Shown: piece after piece, positions 21,098 to 29,629 of the stretch
How positions within the stretch are numbered: position 1 is the first letter of the stretch
Layout of the letters: every line of letters starts with the position of its first letter
Assembly: GCF_017826695.1 (NCBI RefSeq)
Contig: NZ_JAFFZW010000004.1
Location: forward strand, 423,262 to 487,261
Length of the DNA: 64,000 bases
Direction of reading: 5' to 3'
DNA from: Pseudomonas alliivorans
GTDB lineage: Bacteria > Pseudomonadota > Gammaproteobacteria > Pseudomonadales > Pseudomonadaceae
Notes under the pieces: generated by a model
The model's input: the letters and a program-made list of their open reading frames with translations, nothing else
Databases searched by the model: none
What the model was told of the DNA's origin: nothing
Made by a program: the position numbers and the translations under genes

Positions 21098-23140
21098 CTA
21101 CTCGTTGCGAATTCCATATCGTTTGATTTTGCGGTACAGGGTTGCCTTGCTCATGCCCAACGATCTGGCGGCCTTATCGACATTGTTCCCATGAGCTGCC
21201 ATTGCCGCTTGAATGGTCTGGCCCTCAAGCTCGGCCAAGGCCTGCCGTGCGTCCAGGTTAAGGACGGCATCCACTCCTATCTCGCTGCTGTCCGCATCAT
21301 TCTGAGATGGGCCGGAAATGACCACTGGCGCGGGGGGTAATGCGAAGGATGACGCCGGAGGCGTTCCTAGTCGTTCAGCGATAGATTTGATGCGATTTTC
21401 AAAAGGCAATGTGATGTCGGACGCGGAAATCACCCCCTCCTCAGCGAACAGTGATGCTCGATGCAAGACATGCTTGAGTTCGCGGACGTTGCCAGGCCAG
21501 GAGTAATCCAACAGTTTTTTCCATGCAGCTGGTTTCATCGTTGGAGTAGGGTCATCCCCCACTACCGTTTCCAGAACCGTTTCGATTAGCTGACCCCGAT
21601 CATCTCGTTCCCGTAGGGGCGGGATATTGACGATCATCCCGGCAAGCCTGAAAAACAGGTCTTCTCGAAAACTGCCATCAGTGACCTTTTCATGGAGTCG
21701 CTGGTTGGTTGCGGCGATGATTTGAAGGTTGACCTGCACTGCCTTTCCAGCGCCCAGCGGCGACACCTCGCCTGACTCCAAAACCCGCAACAAGCGCGTT
21801 TGAAGGCTCAAAGGCATGTCACCTATCTCATCGAGAAACAACGTTCCACCGTCTGCCTCAAGCAGTCGGCCCTGACTACCTTCTTTGCTAGCCCCGGTGA
21901 AGGCGCCCTTACTGTATCCGAATAGCTCGCTGTCGATCAGCGACTCAGGGACGGCAGCGCAGTTGAAAGCTACGTAGGGGCCCTTACAACGGTCGCTTTC
22001 GTCGTGGATAGCCTTAGCCAATGTATCTTTACCCACTCCTGTCTCGCCCAACAGCAGGATTGGCAGTTTCTTGTTCATGACCTTGCGGATCAATTTCACG
22101 TTCTGCTGCATTGTCGAATCCTGACCAGCACAACGCGCGAGCGAACTCGACACTTCTTTTGGCCTTACATTGGATCGAACAGTGCGGGCACGTGCTTCGG
22201 TGAGCGGTGACAAAGCTTCCTGGCGATTTGCACGAAGCAGCACCATGTCTACTTGTTCATCTCGCAACAAGGTTCGCGCACGCATTGGAGCTTTGAAGCA
22301 TTCAAGCGAGATGGTCGACTGCGGGCAGTCAATGACCTCCCATAACCTGATTCGGCCTACCTGGGTTGAAGACAGACCTAGCCGACGGCGCGCGGCATGG
22401 CTCGCGCCTCGTACGATACCGAGCTCATCAACAGCTATAACCTGAGCCGCTCGGCTCGAATCACAAAGCTGCAAGATGGCATAGTCCCGAAAGTGCTCAA
22501 TGAATAAACGCTCTTCCAGCAGAACGGAGCTCTTAGTGGCTAGGTTGTATACGATATGGTGGGCGTTGATATCGACGCTGGGATTGCACGTGGTCAGATT
22601 CAAGACCCCCTGCAGCTCGCCGAGTGGGTTGTAGAACGGAGCCGCCACGCAAGCCTGGGAAGACAGATCGAAATAAAAGTGATCATCTCGAAAAATTGCC
22701 ACGGGGCGCTGTTCAACAATGCAGGTTCCGATGCCGTTGGTTCCTCCTACCGCCTCGCTCCACACCGACCCCAGCTTGTCGCTCTCACAGTAGAATGCCT
22801 GCTGCGGCTTGACGCTCTCAGCAATGATCACTCCTTGAGCGTTGGCCAAGCTCGCGCTGTAGCCAACCTCACTGACCATGTTCATGAGTCCGTTGAGTTC
22901 AGTAAGTGCATAGCTGAAAGCCTGCTGTCCGAACTCGTCCTGCATACGAGTGAGCAGGCTGCCCTCTATCTGAGGTACTTCAGGCTTGTTGTCGGGACTG
23001 AGCCCGCTATCGAAACACCTGCGCCAAGACTCCTCACAACTATCACGCAAAATGAAATTTGAATCACCCAGCGTTTCGCCATGGGGCAGCTCGACATTCA
23101 AGAGTGAACGAATTCTAGATAGATGTTGTTGAGGACTCAT
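21098..23140 (-). CDS. Sigma-54-dependent activator, AcoR-like (GAF-AAA-Fis)
   Basis: A 680-residue enhancer-binding protein. The N-terminal region (about 60-220) is a GAF-type sensor of the AcoR group with GGTNGIGTCIVEQRP. A linker follows, then the AAA+ domain with Walker A GETGVGKD, the sigma-54 contact loop GAFTGA and Walker B LFLDEIGD. The C-terminus has a Fis-type helix-turn-helix (NNVDKAARSLGMSKATLYRK). It has no receiver domain, so a small ligand rather than a kinase should control it. It is the only such regulator in the island and lies amid five sigma-54 promoters with a shared palindrome, so it very probably activates all of them. The GAF would bind the substrate or an intermediate. 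Confidence 0.93.
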   Translation of the reverse strand: MSPQQHLSRIRSLLNVELPHGETLGDSNFILRDSCEESWRRCFDSGLSPDNKPEVPQIEGSLLTRMQDEFGQQAFSYALTELNGLMNMVSEVGYSASLANAQGVIIAESVKPQQAFYCESDKLGSVWSEAVGGTNGIGTCIVEQRPVAIFRDDHFYFDLSSQACVAAPFYNPLGELQGVLNLTTCNPSVDINAHHIVYNLATKSSVLLEERLFIEHFRDYAILQLCDSSRAAQVIAVDELGIVRGASHAARRRLGLSSTQVGRIRLWEVIDCPQSTISLECFKAPMRARTLLRDEQVDMVLLRANRQEALSPLTEARARTVRSNVRPKEVSSSLARCAGQDSTMQQNVKLIRKVMNKKLPILLLGETGVGKDTLAKAIHDESDRCKGPYVAFNCAAVPESLIDSELFGYSKGAFTGASKEGSQGRLLEADGGTLFLDEIGDMPLSLQTRLLRVLESGEVSPLGAGKAVQVNLQIIAATNQRLHEKVTDGSFREDLFFRLAGMIVNIPPLRERDDRGQLIETVLETVVGDDPTPTMKPAAWKKLLDYSWPGNVRELKHVLHRASLFAEEGVISASDITLPFENRIKSIAERLGTPPASSFALPPAPVVISGPSQNDADSSEIGVDAVLNLDARQALAELEGQTIQAAMAAHGNNVDKAARSLGMSKATLYRKIKRYGIRNE

Positions 23141-23199
23141 ATCAGCACCTTCGTGAAGCAGAGGTTACGACAGGAAACGCGACGCCTGTCCATGACCGT

Positions 23200-23233
23200 C
23201 ATATTGCAAAGACTGCCATATTGCAAAGACTGC
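23200..23233. repeat. Perfect 17-bp tandem repeat in the regulator upstream region
   Basis: CATATTGCAAAGACTGC occurs twice head to tail without a gap, 60-93 bases upstream of the activator start. It lies where the activator's own promoter should be and could be an operator or a simple duplication. The 656-base region 23141-23796 also holds promoter P4 and its upstream sites on the other strand. I support no gene in it. Confidence 0.6.
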
Positions 23234-23457
23234 GCCTAAGAAGACCAAAATAGCCAGCGGCCTCATAAAGAAATATAAATAACCTTTAAATTCATCAAGT
23301 TATAAGGGTTGACGCACTGCAACGATCATCCACAGTCAGCAGCCAAGTCAGACGTTACGCCCGAGAAATGCACCATTTGGAAACACCAGTGGATGCTCAT
23401 ACAACTGGTCGAATACCCAGTATGTGCGGCAATGATACCAACCATCGGCATGACGGC

Positions 23458-23553
23458 TTTCTCAAAATGAGCTTTCAGATCTCCACCACTTTCGATCTTG
23501 GCGAATCCTTGAAGGCGTCCTCCTAGGACAGGGCTCATTCTCAAAAATGACTC
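23458..23553. promoter_or_regulatory. Candidate activator sites for P4 (two degenerate copies)
   Basis: Two weak copies of the island palindrome lie 100-195 bases upstream of P4. At 23458-23472, TTTCTCA-AAA-TGAGC has good halves but a 3-base centre. At 23538-23553, TTCTCA-AAAA-TGACTC has the 4-base centre but a poor right half. A further half-site TTTTCTCA lies at 23554-23561. Confidence 0.42.
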
Positions 23554-23652
23554 TTTTCTCAGCCGGTTTTCTCGAAGATGACACTTGCAAAATAGCAGAT
23601 TTAAAAAATAAAAAATGATATAGAACAATAAGATACAACAACAAAATGCACA

Positions 23653-23668
23653 TGGCACCGTTGTTGCT
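23653..23668 (+). promoter_or_regulatory. Sigma-54 promoter P4 (monooxygenase-ABC-oxidoreductase operon)
   Basis: TGGCACCGTTGTTGCT matches the -24/-12 consensus with correct spacing. It lies 129 bases upstream of the monooxygenase start at 23797, which leaves a leader of about 117 bases. Confidence 0.85.
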
Positions 23669-23796
23669 TTCTCCTAGGCACTGACGGACTTTTCGGGCAT
23701 CCACGCAATGCTCGCCATCGTCCCAAAGTCCACAATTAACGGGCGTCTCAATCACCGATCGACGCCCGAGAGTCTCTGCACAGTCTAGGAGTACAT

Positions 23797-24903
23797 ATGG
23801 AACTTGGTCTTTTCATGATGCCGCTGCACGATCCGCGGCGTAACTACACTGAAATGCTGCAGCAAGATCGCCAAGCTGCAATCCTTGCTGATCAGCTGGG
23901 CTACTCCGAGGTCTGGGTAGGCGAGCATTACAGCTGCAGCTCCGAACCTGTTGCAAACCCGCTCCAGTTTTTCGCAACGCTTCTGGATGCCACCAAGAAC
24001 ATCAAGTTCGCAACTGGCGTTTTGAACCTGCCTCAGCATCATCCGGCGACCGTTGCAGGCGATGTGGCGCAGTTCGACCATCTGAGCGGTGGCCGTTTCA
24101 TCATGGGCGTCGGCCCTGGCGGGCTGGTGAGCGACATGGAGCTGTTTGGCACCCAAGAGCTGAACCGTGCAGAGATGACCGTTGAGTCGGTTGAGATGAT
24201 CCACAAAATCTGGGCATCCAACCCGCCTTACAATATCCAGGGTAAATACTGGAACGTTGTTCTCGAAAAGAACATCATTCCGACCCTTGGCTTCGGCCCG
24301 ATGCTCAAACCCTTTCAGCAGCCTCACCCGCCTTTGGCGATCTCTGTCATGAGTCCTTCGTCCAGCAGTGCTCGCCAGGCTGGTGAAAAAGGATGGAGCA
24401 TCGTCAGCGCCAACTTTATCCCGCCTGTTCACGCCAAGTCTCACTGGGAGCAGTATGCCATTGGCTGCGCCAACGCCGGCCGGCCGGCTGACCGCGACAA
24501 TTGGCGCATCGCCCGCTCGATCCTGGTGACTGACACTGACCAGGAAGCCGCAGACTATCTGGCACGCCCTGACTCCACGTACGGCTGGTACTACGACTAC
24601 ATCGTCGAAGACATGAAGGCGTTCAATATGCAGCGCATTCTCAAACCAAGCGCGGACATTCCAGACAGTGAAGTTACCCGCCAGAACTGCCTGGACTGGA
24701 TGGTGATGTCAGGTTCGCCGAAGACTGTGCTGGACAAACTCGTAGCCTTTGTCGACTACGTCGGTGGGCCTTTCGGCACTCTGCTGACCACTCAGAAAGA
24801 CTGGGAGAATCCTGCATTGCACCAGAAATCGCTGCGACTGCTCGCTCAAGAAGTGATGCCAAAGCTGCGCAATTACTGTGAAGCAATGAAGAAGGCGTCC
24901 TAA
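23797..24903 (+). CDS. Luciferase-like flavin-dependent monooxygenase (LLM class)
   Basis: A 368-residue TIM-barrel enzyme of the bacterial-luciferase superfamily, which oxidises a substrate with reduced FMN and oxygen. It begins MELGLFMMPLHDP and has EVWVGEHY, ATGVLNLPQHHP and GRFIMGVGPGG, typical of the limonene-monooxygenase-like group. It needs a separate reductase to supply FMNH2; the HpaC-like reductase at 33905-34405 is the obvious partner. It is the first gene after sigma-54 promoter P4 and precedes the ABC transporter genes. It probably performs the opening oxidative attack on the imported compound. The substrate is unknown. Confidence 0.9.
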   Translation: MELGLFMMPLHDPRRNYTEMLQQDRQAAILADQLGYSEVWVGEHYSCSSEPVANPLQFFATLLDATKNIKFATGVLNLPQHHPATVAGDVAQFDHLSGGRFIMGVGPGGLVSDMELFGTQELNRAEMTVESVEMIHKIWASNPPYNIQGKYWNVVLEKNIIPTLGFGPMLKPFQQPHPPLAISVMSPSSSSARQAGEKGWSIVSANFIPPVHAKSHWEQYAIGCANAGRPADRDNWRIARSILVTDTDQEAADYLARPDSTYGWYYDYIVEDMKAFNMQRILKPSADIPDSEVTRQNCLDWMVMSGSPKTVLDKLVAFVDYVGGPFGTLLTTQKDWENPALHQKSLRLLAQEVMPKLRNYCEAMKKAS

Positions 24904-24910
24904 CACGCGC

Positions 24911-24928
24911 TGGGCCCGCAAGGGCCCA
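24911..24928 (+). terminator. GC-rich hairpin after the monooxygenase gene
   Basis: TGGGCCC-GCAA-GGGCCCA forms a perfect 7-bp stem with a GCAA tetraloop, 8 bases after the monooxygenase stop. No T-run follows, so it more likely stabilises or partly attenuates the transcript than ends it. Confidence 0.4.
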
Positions 24929-24952
24929 ACTCAAGGCGACCGGAGCAGCCGC

Positions 24953-25123
24953 CTGATCGAGTTCACCTTTACTGCCGAGAACAAAAAACTGCTCGTTCGC
25001 GAGCTTGGCTTAAAGCCAGGGCAATTCAAAAGCGACTGGGCGAATAAAAACGAGGTTGCGATCAATTCGACTCCTACTGGGGCCGACGACTGCTATCACC
25101 CACCACCAAGGGGATTGCCATGA
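24953..25123 (+). pseudogene. Open frame without a start, fused to the permease start
   Basis: A frame stays open from 24890 to the TGA at 25121-25123 but has no usable start codon. The TGA overlaps the ATG of the first permease as ATGA, the usual sign of coupled genes. Codon choice looks coding (LIEFTFTAENKKLL, GLKPGQFKSDWANK). I read it as the 3' end of a lost gene that once preceded the permease. I do not recognise the family. The whole gap 24904-25119 holds nothing else beyond the hairpin. Confidence 0.35.
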
Positions 25124-25998
25124 GTTTGAGCGTAAATCAACGACAGAGGTTGCTCAGCGGTGCACTCGCTGCACCCTCAATGTCGTTCATGCTGTTCTTC
25201 TTCATCTTGCCGTCGCTACTGCTCCTGCTTTACAGCTTCTGGTCAGCGCGGTCGTTTGTGATCGATCCTACGTTCAACGTCGACAACTACGTTCGCACGT
25301 TGTCCGCAGCAGGCTTCTGGAGAACGGGAGTCACTGGACTTTCAAATGGCATCTGGACAGCCATCGCCTCGGTGGTGCTCAGCTTCCCAGCGGCGTACTA
25401 CATCGTGTATCGCAGCATCAACAACAATGCGTTCTACCTGATTTTGCTTTCCTGGTTTTCAAGCTACCTGGTTCGAGTTTATGCATGGCGAACCATTCTG
25501 GGCACCAACGGGCTGATCAACACGACGCTGATGCAGTTCGGGCTGATCAAAGAACCACTGGAGTTTTTGCTATTCAGCCCCTTCGCGTCCGTCATCACGC
25601 TCGTCCACATCATGTTCCCTTTCGCCTTACTGCTGCTGGTATCGGCGTTGCGGGATGTCAAAACGGACTATCTGGAAGCTGCTCGGGACATGGGCGCATC
25701 GAAGTTTCAGGTGCTCACCAAAGTCATCATTCCGATGTCCTACAAGGGCATCGTCTCCGCCTTCATGTTCACATTCATCCTCGCCGCCGGTGACTACATC
25801 ACCCCGCAACTGTTGGGGGGACGTGATGGGGTGACAAACGGATTGTTGATCGCCAACCAGTTTCGCAGCGCCGGCAATTGGCCGCTTGGTGCAGCCATGG
25901 CGTTTATCACGCTGGCGCTGTTCGTCGCTGTGTATCTGACCCTCACCCAGCTGATGAAAGCCTTTCGCTTATCACCTGGCCGTCGCTATCACGACTAA
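25120..25998 (+). CDS. ABC transporter permease, PotB-like
   Basis: An inner-membrane subunit of 292 residues with six predicted membrane helices. The EAA loop reads EAARDMGASKFQVLTKVIIP, the site that docks onto the ATPase. The family imports polyamines, opines, phosphonates and related small compounds. Its operon has a second permease (16-base gap) and an ATPase but no binding protein; the Tat-exported PotD-like protein at 8971-10140 is the likely receptor. The start is the ATG at 25120, preceded by AAGGGG. Confidence 0.92.
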   Translation: MSLSVNQRQRLLSGALAAPSMSFMLFFFILPSLLLLLYSFWSARSFVIDPTFNVDNYVRTLSAAGFWRTGVTGLSNGIWTAIASVVLSFPAAYYIVYRSINNNAFYLILLSWFSSYLVRVYAWRTILGTNGLINTTLMQFGLIKEPLEFLLFSPFASVITLVHIMFPFALLLLVSALRDVKTDYLEAARDMGASKFQVLTKVIIPMSYKGIVSAFMFTFILAAGDYITPQLLGGRDGVTNGLLIANQFRSAGNWPLGAAMAFITLALFVAVYLTLTQLMKAFRLSPGRRYHD

Positions 25999-26014
25999 CT
26001 GAGAGGGCATTAAC

Positions 26015-26881
26015 ATGTTGAGAATGTACCTCTGGCTCTATGTGCTGTTCCTGTACGCACCGATCGTGATCATCGGCATGTTCAGCTTCCATAGCAGCCC
26101 TTCACTGGTGTTCCCGTTCGACGGCTGGAGCCTTCGTTGGTACGAGCAGATCTTCGCCAGCCAGACGTTCCGGGACGCTCTCTGGAACAGCATCATCGTT
26201 GCGACCGGTGCAGCAGTTGCAACCACGCTGCTAGGCGCCACAGTCGCACTGGCGCTGATCCGAATCAAAGGTCGTCCGAGGGAGATTATTGCAACCATCT
26301 GCGCCGCACCCATTGCCCTCCCCGGCCTTTTCCTCGGGATCGCACTGGTGAGCGGATTTGCCCAAGTGGGTATGAGTCGCTCCCTGGTTACAGTGACCAT
26401 CGCTCACGTGCTTTACGCACTACCGTTTTTCGTGGCCACTCTTCGCTCGCGCATCGATTACTTCGACACCTCGCTTGAAGAAGCTGCACGTGATCTAGGC
26501 GCCACGACTTGGCAATCGTTTCATCTGATCACGTTGCCCATCCTTCGCCCAAGCATTGTAGGGGCTGCGATTCTCGTGTTCGCGCTGTCGTTCGATGAGT
26601 TGATCATTACCGTATTTGTGAGCGGCAACGAGTCGACGTTGCCCATGATGATCTGGTCGATGATGAGGCGCACCGTTGACCCGACCATCAACGCTGCATC
26701 CATGGTCGCATTCGGCCTGTCACTGATTGTCATCACCATCGCCGGTGCCATCTTCTGGCTCCAGCGTCGCGTATCCATATCGTCCAGAACTTCTGATTTT
26801 GAGGATGAAGCCAATGAGCAAGTCGATAGTGCAACTCAGCAACGTCCACAAAGCGTTCGGCCCGTTCAAAGCTTTGAATGA
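26015..26881 (+). CDS. ABC transporter permease, PotC-like
   Basis: The second permease, 288 residues, with about six membrane helices. The EAA motif is EEAARDLGATTWQSFHLITLP. It pairs with the PotB-like subunit upstream. The C-terminal 23 codons overlap the next gene (ATPase, start 26814), so translation is probably coupled. Upstream GAGAGGG provides the ribosome binding site. Confidence 0.92.
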   Translation: MLRMYLWLYVLFLYAPIVIIGMFSFHSSPSLVFPFDGWSLRWYEQIFASQTFRDALWNSIIVATGAAVATTLLGATVALALIRIKGRPREIIATICAAPIALPGLFLGIALVSGFAQVGMSRSLVTVTIAHVLYALPFFVATLRSRIDYFDTSLEEAARDLGATTWQSFHLITLPILRPSIVGAAILVFALSFDELIITVFVSGNESTLPMMIWSMMRRTVDPTINAASMVAFGLSLIVITIAGAIFWLQRRVSISSRTSDFEDEANEQVDSATQQRPQSVRPVQSFE

Positions 26882-27893
26882 CATCAACCTCGAAATCCGC
26901 AAAGGTGAAATTCTCACACTGCTTGGCCCAAGCGGCTGCGGAAAAACCACGCTGATGAGGATCATTGCAGGATTCGAGGAGCCTACGGGTGGCTCCCTCA
27001 AGATCAGCGGGGTAGACGCTACCTCTCTCCCACCGGAGAAACGCAGCGTCAACATGGTTTTCCAACGGTATGCACTGTTTCCCCACCTGGACGTTTTCGA
27101 CAACGTCGCTTTTGGCTTGCGACTGCGCAAGCTGCCAAAGGACGAGGTCAACAGGAAGGTGAAGGCTATGCTTCATCTTGTGCAGCTGGACAGCTTCGCA
27201 AGTCGATGGATCCACGAGCTCAGTGGGGGTCAGTGTCAGCGTGTAGCGCTGGCCCGGGCACTGGTCAATCAACCGGACGTCTTGCTGCTGGATGAGCCGC
27301 TGGCGGCGCTTGATCTAAAGATTCGGCATCACATGTTGCGCGAGTTGAAGAGAATCCACGAAGAAACGGGCACGACTTTCGTTTACGTCACCCACGACCA
27401 AGACGAAGCCATGATTCTGTCGGATCGCGTGGTACTGATGAACAAGGGTGAGATCGAGCAGCTGGGTTCTCCCCAGGATCTGTACGCCGCGCCTGAGTCG
27501 CTGTTCTGCGCGAAGTTTTTCGGCGAAACCAACATCCTCGAAGGCAAGGTCACGAAAGTGGCCGGTGGGCAGGCCGAGATTTCAACATCATTGTTCTCGG
27601 CGAAAGGCGCAGCTCGCAAGGCTCAGGAGGGAGATTCGATCTCGATCTCGATCCGCCCCGAAGCCATGAAATTGAGTATCTCAGATGCCCCAACCCTCGC
27701 TGGGCTGAACAGGCTGAGCGGTACCGTCGAAGATATCGTCTTTATCGGTAACAGGGTCGTTTACCAGGTGAGGCACGGTGACAGTCTTCTCAGTTGTCAG
27801 GAAACGCGGCCTGTCGCAGGCATCCAATACGCGCCCGGCTCGCAGGTGAACTTGAACTGGCCTGATGAAGCTGTCGTGGTGCTCACACACTGA
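26814..27893 (+). CDS. ABC transporter ATP-binding protein, PotA-like
   Basis: A 359-residue ATPase driving the PotB/C-like permeases. Walker A is GPSGCGKTT, the signature is LSGGQCQRVALARAL, Walker B runs into LLLDEPLAALD, and the switch His is in VTHDQDEA. A C-terminal TOBE domain (about 270-355) is present. GAGG at 26801 is well spaced for the ATG at 26814; an ATG at 26805 is possible, and the longer frame from 26727 is an overlap artefact. The family usually has FQSYALFPH; here the Q-loop reads FQRYALFPH. The gene overlaps the preceding permease by 68 bases. Confidence 0.92.
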   Translation: MSKSIVQLSNVHKAFGPFKALNDINLEIRKGEILTLLGPSGCGKTTLMRIIAGFEEPTGGSLKISGVDATSLPPEKRSVNMVFQRYALFPHLDVFDNVAFGLRLRKLPKDEVNRKVKAMLHLVQLDSFASRWIHELSGGQCQRVALARALVNQPDVLLLDEPLAALDLKIRHHMLRELKRIHEETGTTFVYVTHDQDEAMILSDRVVLMNKGEIEQLGSPQDLYAAPESLFCAKFFGETNILEGKVTKVAGGQAEISTSLFSAKGAARKAQEGDSISISIRPEAMKLSISDAPTLAGLNRLSGTVEDIVFIGNRVVYQVRHGDSLLSCQETRPVAGIQYAPGSQVNLNWPDEAVVVLTH

Positions 27894-27954
27894 TCCAAAT
27901 GAACAATTCGAAGGGCGTTTCCCTTCAATGCAACCAAAGCGTTAAGGAGTTAAA

Positions 27955-29628
27955 GTGGTCGATTATATTGTTGTAGGTGGCGGCCCGGCCGCGTGTGCAG
28001 CTGCCTCTCGTTTGACCGAGGATTCAAACACCACGGTCACCCTGTTTGAACAGGGTTCCCGCGACTGGAACCCGTACATCCATATGCCGGTTACCTACTT
28101 CAAAACGGCAAAGGGTAATCTGCTGAGCCGCTACACTCTTCAGCCACAGAAGCATCAGAATGACCAGACACCCGTGATGGTTCAGGGCCGCGTTCTCGGC
28201 GGTGGCAGCTCAGTGAATGCGATGGTCTATATGCGCGGTTGCCCAGAGGACTACGACAACTGGGAGGCGTTGGGTTGCGAAGGTTGGTCATACAAGGATG
28301 TGCTGCCGTATTTTAAACGTAGTGAAGACAATGAGCGCTTCGCTGGTGAGGCTCATGGCCAGGGTGGGCCTCTTGGCGTTTCTGACCAGCGCCATACTCA
28401 TTACCTGACCAAAAGCTGGATCAAGGCGGCGCAGCAGGCGGGTGTCAACTACAACCCCGACTTCAACTCAGGTAAGCAAGCCGGCGTAGGCCTGTTCCAG
28501 GTCAAAATGCGCAATGGCCTGCGCTGCAGCGCCGCCGTGGCCTACCTAAATCCAGCCCGTAGCCGCTCCAACCTGAAAATTCGCACGAAGTGCAAAGTGC
28601 TGCGCGTACTGGTTGAAAACGGCCGTGCCGTGGGCGTGGAGTATCAGGAAGGAGGCCAAGTCAAAACCCTGCGAGCGGAGAAGGAAGTCATCGTCAGCGC
28701 AGGCGCAATTGGCTCCCCTACTCTACTGCTTCGCTCCGGGATAGGGCCGGCCGAGCATCTGCGCTCTGTTGGCGTACCGGTCGTCCATGATCTTCCTGGT
28801 GTAGGTGAAAACCTTCAGGATCACGTCGACATGTTTCTGATCTACGAACTCACAGGTCAGCATAGCTACGACAAGTACAAAAAGCTGCGTTGGCAGGCTT
28901 GGGCCGGGCTCCAGTACCTGTTGTTCCGGAACGGGCCAATCACATCCAACATCTGCGAAGGCGGGATGTTCTGGTACGGCGATGAAAAAGATCCTCTGCC
29001 AAACCTGCAGTACCACTTCCTTCCAGGTGCAGGAGTGGAGGAAGGCGCGGAATCGACCCCGAGCGGTAACGGTTGCACCGTAAACGTCTATCAGACCCGC
29101 CCACGCTCCAGAGGCACAGTGCGGCTGCGTGATGCCAACCCTCACAGCGAGCCACTGGTAGATCCGAACTATCTGGCCGACCCATACGATGTCGAGGTAC
29201 TTGCCGAAGGCGTTCGTATTGGCCAGGAAATCATGGAGAAGTCCGCTTTGAGCAAATACGTGGCGCATCCGCATCGTCCATCGAAACGTTTGATGACAAA
29301 AGATGAGCGCATGCAGTTTGTGCGGGAAACAGCCCAAGGCGCATTGCACCCGTCAGGTGCTTGCAAGATGGGCACCGATCCAATGGCTGTGGTCGATCCT
29401 CAATTTCGCGTGCATGGGCTGAAGGGTCTGCGAGTCTGTGATACCTCAGCTATGCCAAAATTGGTATCCGGGAACACCAGCGCGCCTTCCATGATGATGG
29501 GTGAGCGGCTGGCGGACTTTATCCGTGGGCGAAGTCTGAAGGAGACCTCGTCTCTCAGCGCTCCGGCGTCAATGCCCCTGGCCGATCTGAAGTTGACCGC
29601 CACTGCCGACCGACTGACTGAGAGCTGA
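27955..29628 (+). CDS. GMC-family FAD oxidoreductase (choline dehydrogenase-like)
   Basis: A 557-residue flavoprotein of the glucose-methanol-choline family, which oxidises alcohols to aldehydes. It begins DYIVVGGGPAACAAASRL (FAD site). It has the signature RVLGGGSSVNAMVYMRG, GAIGSPTLLLRSGIGP, and the C-terminal catalytic region HPSGACKMG and SGNTSAPSMMMGERLADF. The start is the GTG at 27955 with AAGGAG 6-7 bases before it. It precedes the DAO-type gene by one base, within the P4 operon. A likely role is oxidation of a hydroxyl group on the imported amine or a fragment of it, giving an aldehyde for the aldehyde dehydrogenase. Confidence 0.9.
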   Translation: MVDYIVVGGGPAACAAASRLTEDSNTTVTLFEQGSRDWNPYIHMPVTYFKTAKGNLLSRYTLQPQKHQNDQTPVMVQGRVLGGGSSVNAMVYMRGCPEDYDNWEALGCEGWSYKDVLPYFKRSEDNERFAGEAHGQGGPLGVSDQRHTHYLTKSWIKAAQQAGVNYNPDFNSGKQAGVGLFQVKMRNGLRCSAAVAYLNPARSRSNLKIRTKCKVLRVLVENGRAVGVEYQEGGQVKTLRAEKEVIVSAGAIGSPTLLLRSGIGPAEHLRSVGVPVVHDLPGVGENLQDHVDMFLIYELTGQHSYDKYKKLRWQAWAGLQYLLFRNGPITSNICEGGMFWYGDEKDPLPNLQYHFLPGAGVEEGAESTPSGNGCTVNVYQTRPRSRGTVRLRDANPHSEPLVDPNYLADPYDVEVLAEGVRIGQEIMEKSALSKYVAHPHRPSKRLMTKDERMQFVRETAQGALHPSGACKMGTDPMAVVDPQFRVHGLKGLRVCDTSAMPKLVSGNTSAPSMMMGERLADFIRGRSLKETSSLSAPASMPLADLKLTATADRLTES

Positions 29629-29629
29629 G

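Noticed and set aside
23326..23658. Minus-strand ORF of 110 codons between the activator and monooxygenase genes
   Set aside because: Cysteine- and phenylalanine-rich composition, no ribosome binding site, no known motif, and it overlaps the P4 control region.
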